From the NCBI RefSeq assembly GCF_003115845.1, contig NZ_KZ819030.1, forward strand, positions 62,001 through 126,000: a stretch of DNA of 64,000 nt, written 5' to 3'. The translations under genes and the position numbers were made by a program. The DNA comes from Brenneria roseae subsp. roseae (GTDB lineage Bacteria > Pseudomonadota > Gammaproteobacteria > Enterobacterales > Enterobacteriaceae). Position 1 is the stretch's first letter. Each line of letters opens with the position of its first letter. The notes under the pieces were generated by a model. That model saw only the letters and a program-made list of their open reading frames with translations, had not been told where the DNA came from and did not search any database. This document shows, piece after piece, positions 10,539 to 22,156 of the stretch.

Positions 10539-11606
10539 GTGAGCCAGAAATACCTCTTTATTGACCGTGACGGAACATTGATTGCTGAACCTCCTGAGGA
10601 TTTTCAGGTTGACCGACTGGATAAACTGGCACTTGAACCCGACGTGATCCCATCGCTGCTGGCGCTGCAAAAAGCGGGCTATACGCTGGTGATGATCACC
10701 AATCAGGATGGTCTGGGAACCGCCAGTTTTCCGCAGGAAACCTTCGATCCGCCGCACAATCTCATGATGCAGATTCTGACTTCTCAAGGTATTCATTTTG
10801 AGGAAATTCTGATTTGCCCTCACCTGCCGGCCGACAATTGCGAGTGCCGTAAACCCAAAACCGCGTTGGTGACGAAATATCTGCAAGATGGCGTGATGGA
10901 CCTCACTCACAGCTATGTCATCGGGGATCGGGAAACCGATTTGCAACTGGCGCAAAACATGGGCATTACCGGATTACGGTATCAGCGTGAAACCCTGAAC
11001 TGGCAGGAAATCACCCGCCAGTTGACGAAACGCGAGCGTCAGGCGCATGTTACCCGCGTGACGCGTGAAACGGCCATCGACGTTAACGTCTGGCTGGATC
11101 AGGAAGGCAACAGCAAAATCAATACCGGTGTCGGCTTTTTCGACCACATGCTGGATCAAATCGCCACCCACGGCGGTTTCCGTATGCAAATCGACGTCAA
11201 AGGCGATCTGTATATTGACGATCACCACACCGTAGAAGATACCGGACTCGCACTGGGTGAAGCGTTGAACAAGGCGCTGGGAGACAAACGCGGTATCGGT
11301 CGTTTTGGTTTCGTGCTGCCGATGGATGAATGTCTGGCGCGCTGCGCGCTGGATATCTCCGGGCGTCCGCATCTGGAATACAAAGCCGAGTTCAGCTACC
11401 AGCGCGTGGGCGATTTAAGCACGGAAATGGTAGAACACTTTTTCCGCTCACTGTCCTATGCCATGGGGTGTACTCTGCACCTGAAAACCAAAGGACGTAA
11501 CGATCACCACCGGGTAGAGAGTCTGTTCAAAGTCTTTGGCCGGGCGCTGCGCCAGGCTATCCGCGTAGAAGGCGATACGCTGCCGAGTTCTAAAGGGGTG
11601 CTGTAA
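10539..11606 (+). CDS. hisB: Bifunctional histidinol-phosphatase / imidazoleglycerol-phosphate dehydratase HisB
   Basis: This fused enzyme of 355 residues catalyses two non-adjacent steps. The N-terminal HAD phosphatase has the DxD nucleophile pair in FIDRDGTLI (Asp9, Asp11) and a zinc site in [15 protein letters not shown]. The C-terminal dehydratase half starts near residue 165 and shows the metal-binding motif DHHTVEDT and a late GRNDHHRVE. The start is GTG, fixed by AAGGAG 7 bases upstream, since the overlapping ATG runs straight into TGA. It overlaps hisH by one base. The fused form is typical of enterobacteria. Confidence 0.98.
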   Translation: MSQKYLFIDRDGTLIAEPPEDFQVDRLDKLALEPDVIPSLLALQKAGYTLVMITNQDGLGTASFPQETFDPPHNLMMQILTSQGIHFEEILICPHLPADNCECRKPKTALVTKYLQDGVMDLTHSYVIGDRETDLQLAQNMGITGLRYQRETLNWQEITRQLTKRERQAHVTRVTRETAIDVNVWLDQEGNSKINTGVGFFDHMLDQIATHGGFRMQIDVKGDLYIDDHHTVEDTGLALGEALNKALGDKRGIGRFGFVLPMDECLARCALDISGRPHLEYKAEFSYQRVGDLSTEMVEHFFRSLSYAMGCTLHLKTKGRNDHHRVESLFKVFGRALRQAIRVEGDTLPSSKGVL

Positions 11607-12196
11607 TGAAGGTCGTCATTCTGGATACCGGTTGCGCCAACCTCTCTTCGGTTACCTATGCCGTGCAACGTCTGGGCTACCATCCGATTGTCAGCCGTGA
11701 AGCCGAAATTGTGCTGCATGCCGATAAATTGTTTCTGCCCGGTGTAGGCACCGCGCAGGCGGCCATGAACCAGTTGGCTGAACGCAATCTGATCGACCTC
11801 ATCAAAGCCTGTACCCAACCGGTACTCGGTATTTGTCTGGGTATGCAGTTGCTCGGTACCTCCAGCGATGAAAACGGCGGTATTCAAACGCTGGGCATCG
11901 TTGATGCACCCGTGAAACTCATGCTCGATCATGGGCTGCCGTTACCACATATGGGCTGGAATCAGGTGACCCCGCAGGCCGGACATCGCTTATTCCGCGA
12001 TATCGACGACGGCGCCTATTTCTATTTCGTACACAGCTACGCCATGCCGGTCTGCGCCAATACCATTGCCCAGACCCTCTATGGCGAAGCGTTTACCGCG
12101 GCGGTGGAAAAAGACAACTTCTTTGGCGTCCAATTCCACCCTGAACGCTCTGGCGCCGCCGGCGCTCAGTTGCTGAAAAATTTTCTGGAGATGTAA
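11606..12196 (+). CDS. hisH: Imidazole glycerol phosphate synthase, glutaminase subunit HisH
   Basis: HisH hydrolyses glutamine and passes ammonia to HisF. The class I amidotransferase triad is visible: Cys in [11 protein letters not shown], and His and Glu in QFHPERSG. The 196-residue length is normal. It is translationally coupled to hisB by an ATG overlapping the TAA, and hisA begins 6 bases after its stop. Confidence 0.98.
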   Translation: MKVVILDTGCANLSSVTYAVQRLGYHPIVSREAEIVLHADKLFLPGVGTAQAAMNQLAERNLIDLIKACTQPVLGICLGMQLLGTSSDENGGIQTLGIVDAPVKLMLDHGLPLPHMGWNQVTPQAGHRLFRDIDDGAYFYFVHSYAMPVCANTIAQTLYGEAFTAAVEKDNFFGVQFHPERSGAAGAQLLKNFLEM

Positions 12197-13691
<1,495 letters not shown>

Positions 13692-13698
<7 letters not shown>

Positions 13699-14321
13699 GT
13701 GACGAACCTTTTTTAAACGACGAACAAAGAAACCAACTTGATTGGGAAAAAACGGATGGAATGCTGCCTGTAGTGGTGCAACATGCCGTTTCCGGTGAAG
13801 TATTGATGTTGGGATATATGAATCAGGACGCGCTGAAAGCGACCGAAGAAAGCGGTAAAGTGACGTTCTTTTCACGAACCAAACAGCGGTTATGGACAAA
13901 AGGCGAATCTTCCGGTCATTTTCTGAACGTGGTTTCCATCACGCCCGACTGTGATAACGATACCCTGCTGATTCTGGCCAATCCCATCGGGCCTACCTGT
14001 CATCTGGGCAACAGCAGCTGTTTCTCACCTGCCGCCAGCGACTGGGCATTCCTCTATCAGTTGGAGCAGCTCATTGCCGAGCGCAAACACGCCGATCCAA
14101 CCAGCTCTTACACCGCTCGTCTCTATGCCAGCGGCACCAAGCGTATTGCGCAAAAAGTCGGCGAGGAAGGTCTGGAAACGGCGCTGGCTGCTACCGTGCA
14201 CGATCGCGAAGAGTTGACCAATGAAGCGGCCGACCTTATGTACCACCTGCTGGTTCTGTTGCAGGATCAAGATTTATCGCTTGCCGCCATCATTAACCGT
14301 TTACGTGAACGGCATAAATAA
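13692..14321 (+). CDS. hisI: Bifunctional phosphoribosyl-AMP cyclohydrolase / phosphoribosyl-ATP pyrophosphatase HisI(E)
   Basis: This 209-residue fusion catalyses the second and third pathway steps. The N-terminal cyclohydrolase domain has [14 protein letters not shown] and the metal-binding DCDNDTLL. The C-terminal MazG-like pyrophosphatase domain has [13 protein letters not shown] and [14 protein letters not shown]. The start is GTG within the end of hisF, and the residues after it ([20 protein letters not shown]) match the family. It is the last gene of the operon. Confidence 0.97.
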
Positions 14322-14324
14322 CAG

Positions 14325-14416
14325 GCTGTCGTCGTCGATTGGCTCTGGATCTGTATGGGGTATTTTCGGCATTCGGCGCCGGTGGGACAGATGTTGAATC
14401 CCCCGACGCCGACAGC
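14325..14416. other. Long inverted repeat after the his operon
   Basis: GCTGTCGTCGTCG (14325-14337) pairs with CGACGCCGACAGC (14404-14416) at 12 of 13 positions. Inside, ATCTGT (14349-14354) pairs with ACAGAT (14387-14392). It starts 4 bases after hisI and could form an elongated hairpin. There is only a weak T stretch after it, so terminator function is uncertain. Confidence 0.45.
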
Positions 14417-14502
14417 ATAGCGCTTTTCCTCGTAATATCTCTCTTACCGTCTCTTCCTGTGATGGTGTGAAAGAGCCGCTAGGGGGAAAAGCTTTTCATT
14501 CG

Positions 14503-16104
14503 CTAATGTTGTTGCCCAATCGCGATCGCCGGTGGTAAAGCAGTCTGATCGTCAAGCTTAAAGGCGGCCATTGCCATCACCAGTTGCCGGGACTGCTCTT
14601 CAAGAGAGCGCGTCGCCGTCGCGGACTCTTCCACCAGAGCGGCATTCTGTTGCGCCACCTCCTCCATCTGGTTTACCGCGACGTTAATCTGATCTATACC
14701 ATGGCTTTGTTCCTGAGATGAATGGGAAATTTCCTTCATCAATACGTTGACGTTAAGGATTTGTTCCGCGATGGTGGACATGGTTTCGCTGGCCCGGGAA
14801 GCCAGATGAGTACCTTCACTGACGCGCAAATTGGAATCGCTAATCAGTGCATGAATCTCTTTCGCTGCCTGCGCACTGCGCTGAGCCAACGTCCGCACCT
14901 CGTTGGCCACCACGGCAAAACCCCGTCCCTGTTCTCCCGCACGGGCGGCCTCAACTGCCGCATTCAGAGCGAGGATATTGGTCTGAAAAGCAATGCCGTC
15001 AATGACGCCAAGAATACCGGCAATGCTGTTCGCGCTACGAGATATCTCCTGCATTTTGTCCATTACATCACGTACCACAGTACTACCCTGATTCGCTATA
15101 TCAGCCACGTTCTCCGTCAGTTCATGCCCTTGCTGCGCGTTGTCCGCATTATGTTTAACCGTTGCGGTCAACTGTTCCATACTGGCGGCAGTCTGTTCCA
15201 GCGAAGAAGCGGATACTTCAGTTCGGCGCGATAGATCGTCGTTTCCCAGGGCTAATTCACGGCTACCCACGTCAATTTGCAGACAGGCATCGCGCACATG
15301 AGAAACGGAAGTAACCAGCGATTGCCGCATCGCTTGCAGAGCGGCATTTAACCGCCCAAACTCGTTGTTACCAGCGGGAGGCAGCGCCTGTGTCAGGTCG
15401 CCAGATGAGACAAACTCCAAATGGTGAATCGCGGTATTGAGCGGATTAAGCAGCATTTTTCTCAGCACCACCCAAGAAAAAATGATCAGCAGCACGACCA
15501 ACAGGCAGCAGAAACCAATAAGCATAATCATTTGCTTTCGATCATTGCCGGCCTGAGTCACCTGTTCAATACCCATTTGCTGTGCATAATCGAAAAATGC
15601 TTTATTCGCCTTATCAAACTCGGTTCCCAGCGGTCGCAGCTGGTTCTCAATCAAATGATAATACGTCTGGGCATCCTGCCGGTTCAGCGCTTCCAGCATA
15701 GGGGCAATTCCCTGCTCATAATAATTCTGGTAGGCCTGGTTAATCTCATTCGCCAGTATTTCTCCTTGCCCCCTCCCTTTGGTTGCCGTAAAAAAACGCT
15801 GCAAATCCTCTTTCGCCGCGTTGGAATACTGAGCGGCCCGCCCCGCGGCCGCGGCCGCCTCCTCCGGCCGATCCGTCTCCATAGCGCGCACGGCAAGCGA
15901 AGCGACGACACGAATACGCTGCATGTTAGTATTGCTGCTGGACAGATTTCCTAATTCAATCCCCTGAATCAGATTCACCGAATTGAGAGAATGGTAGCTT
16001 TTGTTAATAGCAATAATTCCCATCCCGCTAACACACAGTAATAACGAAGCCATAAGGGCTAATAAAAACAGTAACCCGGTACGAATAGATATTTTTTTTA
16101 ACAT
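14503..16104 (-). CDS. Methyl-accepting chemotaxis protein (transmembrane chemoreceptor)
   Basis: This 533-residue class I chemoreceptor signals to CheA/CheW. It has an N-terminal membrane helix (about residues 10-32), a periplasmic four-helix-bundle-like sensor domain, a second helix (about 190-212) and a HAMP segment. The long cytoplasmic coiled coil includes the conserved hairpin tip NILALNAAVEAARAGEQGRG and the following FAVVANEVRTLAQRSA. The C-terminus ends in AIAIGQQH without the NWETF-type CheR/CheB-binding pentapeptide of Tsr and Tar, so methylation probably relies on other receptors. The ligand is unknown. It stands alone between hisI and ihfB. A sigma-28-like promoter lies about 60 bases upstream of the start. 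Confidence 0.93.
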   Translation of the reverse strand: MLKKISIRTGLLFLLALMASLLLCVSGMGIIAINKSYHSLNSVNLIQGIELGNLSSSNTNMQRIRVVASLAVRAMETDRPEEAAAAAGRAAQYSNAAKEDLQRFFTATKGRGQGEILANEINQAYQNYYEQGIAPMLEALNRQDAQTYYHLIENQLRPLGTEFDKANKAFFDYAQQMGIEQVTQAGNDRKQMIMLIGFCCLLVVLLIIFSWVVLRKMLLNPLNTAIHHLEFVSSGDLTQALPPAGNNEFGRLNAALQAMRQSLVTSVSHVRDACLQIDVGSRELALGNDDLSRRTEVSASSLEQTAASMEQLTATVKHNADNAQQGHELTENVADIANQGSTVVRDVMDKMQEISRSANSIAGILGVIDGIAFQTNILALNAAVEAARAGEQGRGFAVVANEVRTLAQRSAQAAKEIHALISDSNLRVSEGTHLASRASETMSTIAEQILNVNVLMKEISHSSQEQSHGIDQINVAVNQMEEVAQQNAALVEESATATRSLEEQSRQLVMAMAAFKLDDQTALPPAIAIGQQH

Positions 16105-16112
16105 AATAGCAC

Positions 16113-16132
16113 CTGTTTAGATCTGTTTAGAT
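16113..16132. repeat. Tandem decamer in the chemoreceptor 5' leader
   Basis: CTGTTTAGAT occurs twice back to back, ending about 30 bases upstream of the chemoreceptor start. No function is evident; slippage duplication is the simplest reading. Confidence 0.6.
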
Positions 16133-16163
16133 GTGGACTTACTCAAGGAGGGGGTTAGCAAGA

Positions 16164-16190
16164 TCATCGACGAAATAGGGAATAACTTTA
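16164..16190 (-). promoter_or_regulatory. Sigma-28 (FliA)-type flagellar promoter of the chemoreceptor
   Basis: Read on the minus strand this is TAAA, 15 bases, then GTCGATGA. The FliA consensus is TAAA-N15-GCCGATAA, so the -35 and spacing are exact and 6 of 8 bases of the -10 match. It points at the chemoreceptor gene, placing it in the late flagellar regulon. Confidence 0.7.
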
Positions 16191-16219
16191 GTTTAATAAT
16201 TACAAATGAATAACCTGCG

Positions 16220-16250
16220 GGGATTAGGGATTAGGGATTAGGGATTAGGG
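16220..16250. repeat. Heptamer tandem repeat GGGATTA
   Basis: Four exact copies of GGGATTA in a row are followed by a fifth GGG, 31 bases in all. They lie in the gap between the chemoreceptor promoter and ihfB. The copy number is likely to vary between strains. Confidence 0.9.
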
Positions 16251-16332
16251 CAAGTTAACGCGCGCTTATTGCCTATACCAGAAAATAGGATCGTCAGATT
16301 TGGATGCACCCAAGATACCGTGCCGCCAATGC

Positions 16333-16361
16333 AAAAAAATGGCGCCTTTTCAGGCACCATT
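16333..16361 (-). terminator. ihfB terminator
   Basis: On the minus strand AATGGTGCC pairs with GGCGCCATT (one mismatch) and is followed by seven T. It lies about 40 bases after the ihfB stop. Confidence 0.75.
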
Positions 16362-16398
16362 CTATAAACCATCTTGCAAGCAATACTACAGATAAAAA

Positions 16399-16683
16399 TT
16401 AACCGTAGATATTGGCGCGGTCGCGCAATTCTTTACCTGGTTTAAAGTGAGGGACGTACTTACCTTCCAACTCAACTTTTTCGCCCGTCTTAGGATTACG
16501 GCCAACGCGCGGTGCACGGTAGTGAAGTGAAAAACTGCCGAACCCACGGATCTCAATACGATCACCTTCAGCCAGCGTAGTGGCCATCTGTTCGAGCATC
16601 TCTTTCACTGCATCCTCAACCGCTTTGGCTGGGATATGAGATTGCTGTCCAGCAAGTCTTTCAATAAGTTCAGACTTGGTCAT
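16399..16683 (-). CDS. ihfB: Integration host factor subunit beta
   Basis: This is the beta subunit of IHF, the sequence-specific DNA-bending protein of the nucleoid. From [20 protein letters not shown] it is 94 residues, the E. coli length, and carries the DNA-binding beta-arm motif [21 protein letters not shown]. The frame extends 11 codons further upstream, but GGAGG 5 bases before the ATG at 16683 fixes the start. It lies downstream of rpsA on the same strand, as in E. coli. Confidence 0.98.
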   Translation of the reverse strand: MTKSELIERLAGQQSHIPAKAVEDAVKEMLEQMATTLAEGDRIEIRGFGSFSLHYRAPRVGRNPKTGEKVELEGKYVPHFKPGKELRDRANIYG

Positions 16684-16771
16684 AGTTCCTCCAAGTGCAT
16701 GGTTATGAATAACCACGATAACTTACTACCGCTCCAAGAATGAGCAACCGAAGTCGCTCACTCCACCGTTA

Positions 16772-18445
16772 TTACTCGCCTTTTGCTGCCTTGAACGCTT
16801 CAGCCATAGCGCTAGAGAAATTGCCTTCTTCCTGCTTGTTGTTCACAGTCGCGATAGCATCTTTCTCGTCAGCTTCGTCTTTAGCACGAACAGACAGGCT
16901 GACAACGCGGTTCTTGCGATCAACACCGGTATATTTCGCTTCAACGCTGTCACCAACGTTCAGCACCAGAGTTGCATCTTCAACGCGGTCGCGTGAAGCT
17001 TCAGAAGCGCGCAGGTAGCCTTCAACGCCGTCAGCTAATTCAACTGTAGCACCTTTGGCGTCAACTGCGGTAACTTTACCAGTAACAATAGCACCTTTCT
17101 TGTTTACAGACAGGTAGTTATTGAACGGGTCTTCAGCCAGTTGTTTCACACCCAGGGAGATACGTTCGCGCTCAGCATCAACCTGCAGTACAACCGCGGC
17201 GATTTCGTCACCTTTCTTGTATTCGCGAACGGCTTCTTCGCCAGCCACGTTCCAGGAGATGTCGGACAGGTGAACCAGACCGTCGATGCCGCCATCCAGA
17301 CCGATGAAGATACCGAAATCAGTAATGGACTTGATCTTACCTTCAACGCGGTCGCCTTTGTTGTGGGTTTCAGCGAATTGCTGCCACGGATTGGCTTTGC
17401 ATTGTTTCAGACCCAGAGAAATACGACGACGTTCTTCGTCGATATCCAGCACCATCACTTCCACTACGTCGCCAACGTTGACAACTTTGGACGGATGGAT
17501 GTTTTTGTTGGTCCAATCCATTTCGGATACGTGTACCAGACCTTCAACGCCCTCTTCGATTTCAACGAAGCAGCCGTAGTCAGTCAGGTTGGTCACGCGG
17601 CCAGTCAGACGAGTGCTTTCCGGGTAACGCTTAGCGATAGCGACCCATGGATCTTCGCCCAGCTGTTTCAGCCCCAGAGACACACGAGTACGCTCACGGT
17701 CGAATTTCAGCACTTTAACCGTGATTTCGTCGCCCACATTGACGATTTCGCTCGGATGTTTAACACGTTTCCAAGCCATATCAGTGATATGCAGCAGGCC
17801 GTCAACGCCACCCAGATCAACGAATGCACCGTAGTCGGTAAGGTTCTTGACGATACCTTTAACTTCCATGCCTTCCTGCAGGTTTTCCAGCAGTTGATCG
17901 CGTTCAGCGCTGTTTTCAGATTCAATAACTGCACGGCGGGAAACAACAACGTTGTTGCGTTTCTGATCCAGCTTGATAACTTTGAACTCAAGCTCTTTGC
18001 CTTCCAGATGCAGCGTGTCACGTACCGGACGAACGTCTACCAGAGAACCAGGCAGGAACGCGCGAATGCCGTTCAGCTCAACAGTGAAACCACCCTTGAC
18101 TTTACCGTTGATAACACCGGTAACCGTTGCAGCTTCTTCGTAAGCTTTTTCCAGCATCAGCCATGCTTCATGACGTTTAGCTTTCTCACGAGACAACAGC
18201 GTTTCACCGAAGCCGTCTTCAACAGCGTCCAGCGCTACGTCTACTTCATCGCCAACCTGAATTTCCAGTTCGCCCTGTGCGTTTTTGAATTGCTCTACCG
18301 GAATGGCGGATTCAGATTTCAGACCGGCGTCAACCAGTACGACATCTTTATCAATAGCAACAACAACACCACGAACGATGGAACCAGGACGGGTTTCGAT
18401 TTCTTTCAGGGATTCTTCAAAGAGTTGAGCAAAAGATTCAGTCAT
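16772..18445 (-). CDS. rpsA: 30S ribosomal protein S1
   Basis: S1 is the mRNA-binding ribosomal protein needed for initiation on structured or weakly marked messages. The protein is 557 residues from [20 protein letters not shown] and consists of six S1 (OB-fold) repeats. The central repeats are easily seen by the recurring GxVxxxxxxGxFV and GLxHxSD/EM patterns, for example [20 protein letters not shown] and [21 protein letters not shown]. The frame reaches 12 codons further upstream, but the family start is at 18445. Codon use is strongly biased, which produces a 482-codon open frame on the opposite strand that is not a gene. Its leader (18446-18564) is likely involved in autoregulation, as in E. 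coli. Confidence 0.98.
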   Translation of the reverse strand: MTESFAQLFEESLKEIETRPGSIVRGVVVAIDKDVVLVDAGLKSESAIPVEQFKNAQGELEIQVGDEVDVALDAVEDGFGETLLSREKAKRHEAWLMLEKAYEEAATVTGVINGKVKGGFTVELNGIRAFLPGSLVDVRPVRDTLHLEGKELEFKVIKLDQKRNNVVVSRRAVIESENSAERDQLLENLQEGMEVKGIVKNLTDYGAFVDLGGVDGLLHITDMAWKRVKHPSEIVNVGDEITVKVLKFDRERTRVSLGLKQLGEDPWVAIAKRYPESTRLTGRVTNLTDYGCFVEIEEGVEGLVHVSEMDWTNKNIHPSKVVNVGDVVEVMVLDIDEERRRISLGLKQCKANPWQQFAETHNKGDRVEGKIKSITDFGIFIGLDGGIDGLVHLSDISWNVAGEEAVREYKKGDEIAAVVLQVDAERERISLGVKQLAEDPFNNYLSVNKKGAIVTGKVTAVDAKGATVELADGVEGYLRASEASRDRVEDATLVLNVGDSVEAKYTGVDRKNRVVSLSVRAKDEADEKDAIATVNNKQEEGNFSSAMAEAFKAAKGE

Positions 18446-18564
18446 GTTGATAATCTTAGGAGTCTTCAATTTAACGTCCATCTGGCATCCTGCTCGATGG
18501 GGTTGTTTAACATGCCCCGCTGTGCGTCCTTACAGCGAGGTAAAAATTCGGTTACATGCGATCG

Positions 18565-19242
18565 TTACGCTAAAACTTCACGGGCATAAGCCAGTGCGCG
18601 CGCAATCACTTCATCAATGGTCATTCCCGTCGAATCCAGCACCAGTGCATCAGCAGCGGGCACTAAAGGCGCGACGGCCCGATTACGGTCACGGTCATCC
18701 CGTTCCCTTATCTCGGATAAAAGACGTTCAAAGTTAACACTAAAGCCCTTCTCCTGCAACTGTAGCATGCGTCGTTGCGCGCGTTCTTCTGCGCTTGCAT
18801 CCAGGAAGATCTTCACCGGGGCGTCCGGAAACACGACGGTTCCCATGTCGCGGCCATCGGCAATCAGCCCTGGCGCTTCGCGAAAAGCTCGCTGCCGACG
18901 CAATAACGCTTCACGAACCCGGGGGAACGCCGCGGCCTGGGAGGCCGTATTACCTACTGTTTCAGTTCGGATTTCATTGCTGACATCCTCACCTTCTAAA
19001 ATCACTTTCAGCAGCCCGTCTTCTGAAATGAAGCGGACATCCAGATGAGAAGCCAATGGAACCAGCGCTTCTTCCGAACCAATATCCACCTGATGGTGTA
19101 AAGCAGCCAGGGCCAGAACACGATAAATCGCGCCCGAATCCAGTAAATTCCACTGTAAAGCTTCTGCCAGCGCTTTGCACAACGTACCTTTACCTGCGCC
19201 ACTCGGTCCGTCAACCGTAATCACCGGTGCAGTCACCGCCAT
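18565..19242 (-). CDS. cmk: Cytidylate kinase
   Basis: Cmk phosphorylates CMP and dCMP in pyrimidine salvage and recycling. From [20 protein letters not shown] it has 225 residues, with the P-loop GPSGAGKGT, the CMP-binding loop [13 protein letters not shown] and the lid [16 protein letters not shown] stands just upstream of the ATG at 19242; a start 16 codons earlier is possible but not conserved. It lies upstream of rpsA. E. coli has ycaL between aroA and cmk, which is absent here. Confidence 0.97.
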   Translation of the reverse strand: MAVTAPVITVDGPSGAGKGTLCKALAEALQWNLLDSGAIYRVLALAALHHQVDIGSEEALVPLASHLDVRFISEDGLLKVILEGEDVSNEIRTETVGNTASQAAAFPRVREALLRRQRAFREAPGLIADGRDMGTVVFPDAPVKIFLDASAEERAQRRMLQLQEKGFSVNFERLLSEIRERDDRDRNRAVAPLVPAADALVLDSTGMTIDEVIARALAYAREVLA

Positions 19243-19389
19243 CTTTCTCTCCTTTACACTGGGAAATCCCGTTGATGCCGTTTTAGACATTACGGTGCTT
19301 CATTATACGCATCAATGACGAGAAAGGTTATATCGACGGGAAAAATAAGACGGTGCCTGATCGTGTCGGAACGGACATTCGGAAAGAAT

Positions 19390-19410
19390 CAGGCCCGATT
19401 TCCGGACCTG
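19390..19410 (-). terminator. Probable aroA terminator
   Basis: On the minus strand CAGGTCCG pairs with CGGGCCTG (one wobble pair) and is followed by ATTCTTT. It lies immediately downstream of the aroA stop. Confidence 0.5.
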
Positions 19411-19415
19411 TTTTA

Positions 19416-20705
19416 TTATGGCTGTACGCTTAGGCGAGCCAGTTGTTCAAAATAGTCCGGGAACGTCTTGGCCGTGCATTTTGGATCAAGAATGGTGACC
19501 GGCGTATCAGACAGGGCAATCAGAGAAAAGCACATGGCCATCCGGTGATCGTTATAGGTGCCGATTTCCGCAAACTTCAGCGCGGCTGGCGGCGTGACGC
19601 GAATATAATCCTCACCCTCTTCAACCTCGGCGCCGACTTTACGCAATTCAACCGCCATGGCGGTCAGGCGATCGGTCTCTTTAACCCGCCAGTTGTATAT
19701 ATTGCGCAGCGTCGTGGTTCCGCCCTGAGCAAATAACGCCGTGGTCGCGATGGTCATGGCGGCATCCGGGATATGGTTCATATCCATATCAATGGCATGG
19801 AGTTCGCCACGCTGGCATTCGATATAGTCATCCCCCCAGCGGATCTGCGCGCCCATTTTTTCCAGCACATCGGCAAAACGGATATCCCCCTGCACACTCC
19901 CGCGGCCTACGCCGGTGACACGCACAGTTCCCCCTTTAATTGCCGCGGCGGCCAGAAAATAAGACGCAGAAGAAGCATCGCCTTCCACCAGATAATCCCC
20001 CGGAGAACGGTATTGCTGGCGGCCGGTCACCGAGAACCGCTGGTAGTTCTCATTACGTACGTCAATGCCGAACGTTTTCATCATGTGCAACGTGATATCG
20101 ATATACGGCCTGGAAACCAGATCGCCCTGAATGCTGATCTGTGTGTCTTGTGCCGCCAGTGGCGCCATCATCAGAAGTGCGGTGAGAAACTGGCTGGAAA
20201 CACTGCCATCAACGCTGATTTCGCCGCCACGGAAGCCGCCGCGCAAACGCAGGGGCGGATAATTTTCCTGTTCGAGATAATCAATTTTCGCGCCGCCCTG
20301 ACGTAGCGCATCAACCAGATGCCCAATCGGACGTTCTTTCATCCGCGGCTCACCCGTCAGCACGATATCGCCTTCGCTCAGGCAAAGGGCCGCCGCCAAT
20401 GGGCGCATCGCCGTTCCGGCATTCCCCAGAAACAGTTCGGTAGGTTGGGAAGCTTTCAATACGCCGGCCAGACCGGTAATTTCACACTGCGTGCGATCGG
20501 CAGAAAGCTGATAGTCCACACCCAGTGCTTTCAACGCATTCAGCATGTGGCGAACATCGTCGCTATCCAGCAGGTTGGTCAGCCGGGTTGTTCCTTCAGA
20601 CAGGGCGGCCAGTAAAAGCGCGCGATTTGATACGCTTTTTGAGCCGGGGAGGTTAAGCGTGCCGTTAATCAGTTTAATAGGCTGTAGAGTCAGGGATTCC
20701 TGCAT
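19416..20705 (-). CDS. aroA: 3-phosphoshikimate 1-carboxyvinyltransferase (EPSP synthase)
   Basis: AroA joins shikimate 3-phosphate and PEP in the chorismate pathway. From [20 protein letters not shown] it has 429 residues. It shows the signatures [17 protein letters not shown] and [17 protein letters not shown] (class I, glyphosate-sensitive type with Gly in NAGTAMRP), then [12 protein letters not shown]. The frame is open for 35 further upstream codons, but the conserved start is at 20705. It follows serC with an 85-base gap that holds a strong hairpin, the classical serC-aroA pairing. Confidence 0.98.
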   Translation of the reverse strand: MQESLTLQPIKLINGTLNLPGSKSVSNRALLLAALSEGTTRLTNLLDSDDVRHMLNALKALGVDYQLSADRTQCEITGLAGVLKASQPTELFLGNAGTAMRPLAAALCLSEGDIVLTGEPRMKERPIGHLVDALRQGGAKIDYLEQENYPPLRLRGGFRGGEISVDGSVSSQFLTALLMMAPLAAQDTQISIQGDLVSRPYIDITLHMMKTFGIDVRNENYQRFSVTGRQQYRSPGDYLVEGDASSASYFLAAAAIKGGTVRVTGVGRGSVQGDIRFADVLEKMGAQIRWGDDYIECQRGELHAIDMDMNHIPDAAMTIATTALFAQGGTTTLRNIYNWRVKETDRLTAMAVELRKVGAEVEEGEDYIRVTPPAALKFAEIGTYNDHRMAMCFSLIALSDTPVTILDPKCTAKTFPDYFEQLARLSVQP

Positions 20706-20734
20706 GTGAAACATATTCTCCAATCGTGAACACA

Positions 20735-20759
20735 AAAACCCCGGTTTAGCCGGGGTTTT
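20735..20759 (-). terminator. Intercistronic hairpin between serC and aroA
   Basis: AAAACCCCGG and CCGGGGTTTT form a perfect 10-base-pair stem with a 5-base loop, followed by T bases on the minus strand. It probably attenuates read-through from serC into aroA, an arrangement known from the E. coli serC-aroA operon. Confidence 0.8.
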
Positions 20760-20790
20760 CAAAAAGCAGGCGTTGGACGCCATTAGACCA

Positions 20791-21876
20791 TTAACCGTGG
20801 CGACGCTCAAAGTCAGCCATGAAATCGGTCAGTGCTTTGACGCCTTCAATTGGCATTGCGTTGTAGATGGAGGCGCGCATACCACCCACCACACGGTGTC
20901 CTTTCAGCGCGTGTAGCCCCGCAGTCTGGGCCTCCTCAAGGAACACTTTATCCAGCGCGGCATCGGCCAGCAGGAACGGCACGTTCATACGGGAGCGGTT
21001 GGCTGCTGCGACATCATTACGATAGAAGTTACTGTTATCAATGGCGCCGTAAAGCAGATTCGCCTTATCCTTATTGCGTTTTTCCATTTCCACCAGGCCG
21101 CCATGCTCTTTCAGCCATTTGAAGACCATGCCAGAAAGATACCAGGCAAATGTCGGCGGGGTGTTAAACATGGAAGCATTATCAGCCAGAATCTGATAAT
21201 TGAGGATAGAAGGCAATTCACGACGCGCTTTGCCCAGCAAATCGTCACGCACGATGACCAGCGTCAACCCCGCCGGACCAATGTTCTTCTGCGCCCCTGC
21301 GTAGATAACGCCATAACGACTGACATCAATAGGACGAGACAGGATACTGGATGAATAGTCCGCCACGACAATCTTGTCGCCGAAGTCTGGCATTTCTTCA
21401 ATCGCCACACCGTCAATGGTTTCATTCGGGCAATAGTGCACGAAAGCGGCATCATCAGATAATTGCCATTCGCTCATCGGCTTCACGCCGCGCAAGTCGT
21501 CCACGCGGGTTTTTACATCAACGATATTGGGAGTACAGTATTTTTCTGCTTCATTGATCGCGCTGTGCGCCCAGTAACCACCGTCGATGTAATCTGCGTG
21601 AGATTTATCCCCCAGCAGATTGAGCGGAACGGCAGCGAACTGCGCCCGGGCTCCGCCGTGACAAAACAGGACTTTATAGTTGGAGGGGATTTTCAGCAGA
21701 TCGCGCAGATCTTGTTCGGATTCAACCGCAACCTGCATAAATTCTTTACTACGGTGGCTGATTTCCATTACCGATGTACCCAGCCCATGCCAGTTACATA
21801 ATTCCTGTTCAGCCCGACGTAATACTTCAACCGGCAGCATCGCTGGACCGGCGCTAAAATTAAAAACCTGAGTCAT
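20791..21876 (-). CDS. serC: Phosphoserine aminotransferase
   Basis: SerC is a PLP enzyme making phosphoserine, and phosphohydroxythreonine for pyridoxal phosphate synthesis. The 361-residue protein starts [19 protein letters not shown] and has the PLP-Lys context [21 protein letters not shown]. It also has the late [19 protein letters not shown] typical of the family. Length matches E. coli (362). It is the first gene of the leftward serC-aroA unit and is divergent from ycaO across about 280 bases in which I see no further gene. Confidence 0.98.
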   Translation of the reverse strand: MTQVFNFSAGPAMLPVEVLRRAEQELCNWHGLGTSVMEISHRSKEFMQVAVESEQDLRDLLKIPSNYKVLFCHGGARAQFAAVPLNLLGDKSHADYIDGGYWAHSAINEAEKYCTPNIVDVKTRVDDLRGVKPMSEWQLSDDAAFVHYCPNETIDGVAIEEMPDFGDKIVVADYSSSILSRPIDVSRYGVIYAGAQKNIGPAGLTLVIVRDDLLGKARRELPSILNYQILADNASMFNTPPTFAWYLSGMVFKWLKEHGGLVEMEKRNKDKANLLYGAIDNSNFYRNDVAAANRSRMNVPFLLADAALDKVFLEEAQTAGLHALKGHRVVGGMRASIYNAMPIEGVKALTDFMADFERRHG

Positions 21877-22156
21877 TTCCCCTCACCACATCTGAAAAAT
21901 AGCGACTGTTTTATCACAACACGCTGGTTATAAACACAACGCGCTAGACGCACTGTTTTACCCTGCTATCGGTTTTATCACTCGTCACTCGCGGCTGCAA
22001 CGCTTATTGCTCTCTATCATACAAAACACGTTGGCAAACAAAACGCCATGTCACCGGGCAAACACTCTCTGTTATCAAAGTGTTTAGAATAAATAGAGTC
22101 CGAGTTAAAAAGCCCGTATCATGCTCCTCCTGTTAATACATAACTAAGTGGAAACC

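Noticed and set aside
16220-16250. CRISPR-like or telomere-like array
   Set aside because: The repeats are seven bases with no spacers, so this is a simple microsatellite; resemblance to eukaryotic telomere repeats is coincidental.
17141-18589. 482-codon plus-strand open frame over rpsA
   Set aside because: It is antisense to S1 and arises from strong codon bias; the product is a low-information Phe/Asn/Gln-rich sequence.
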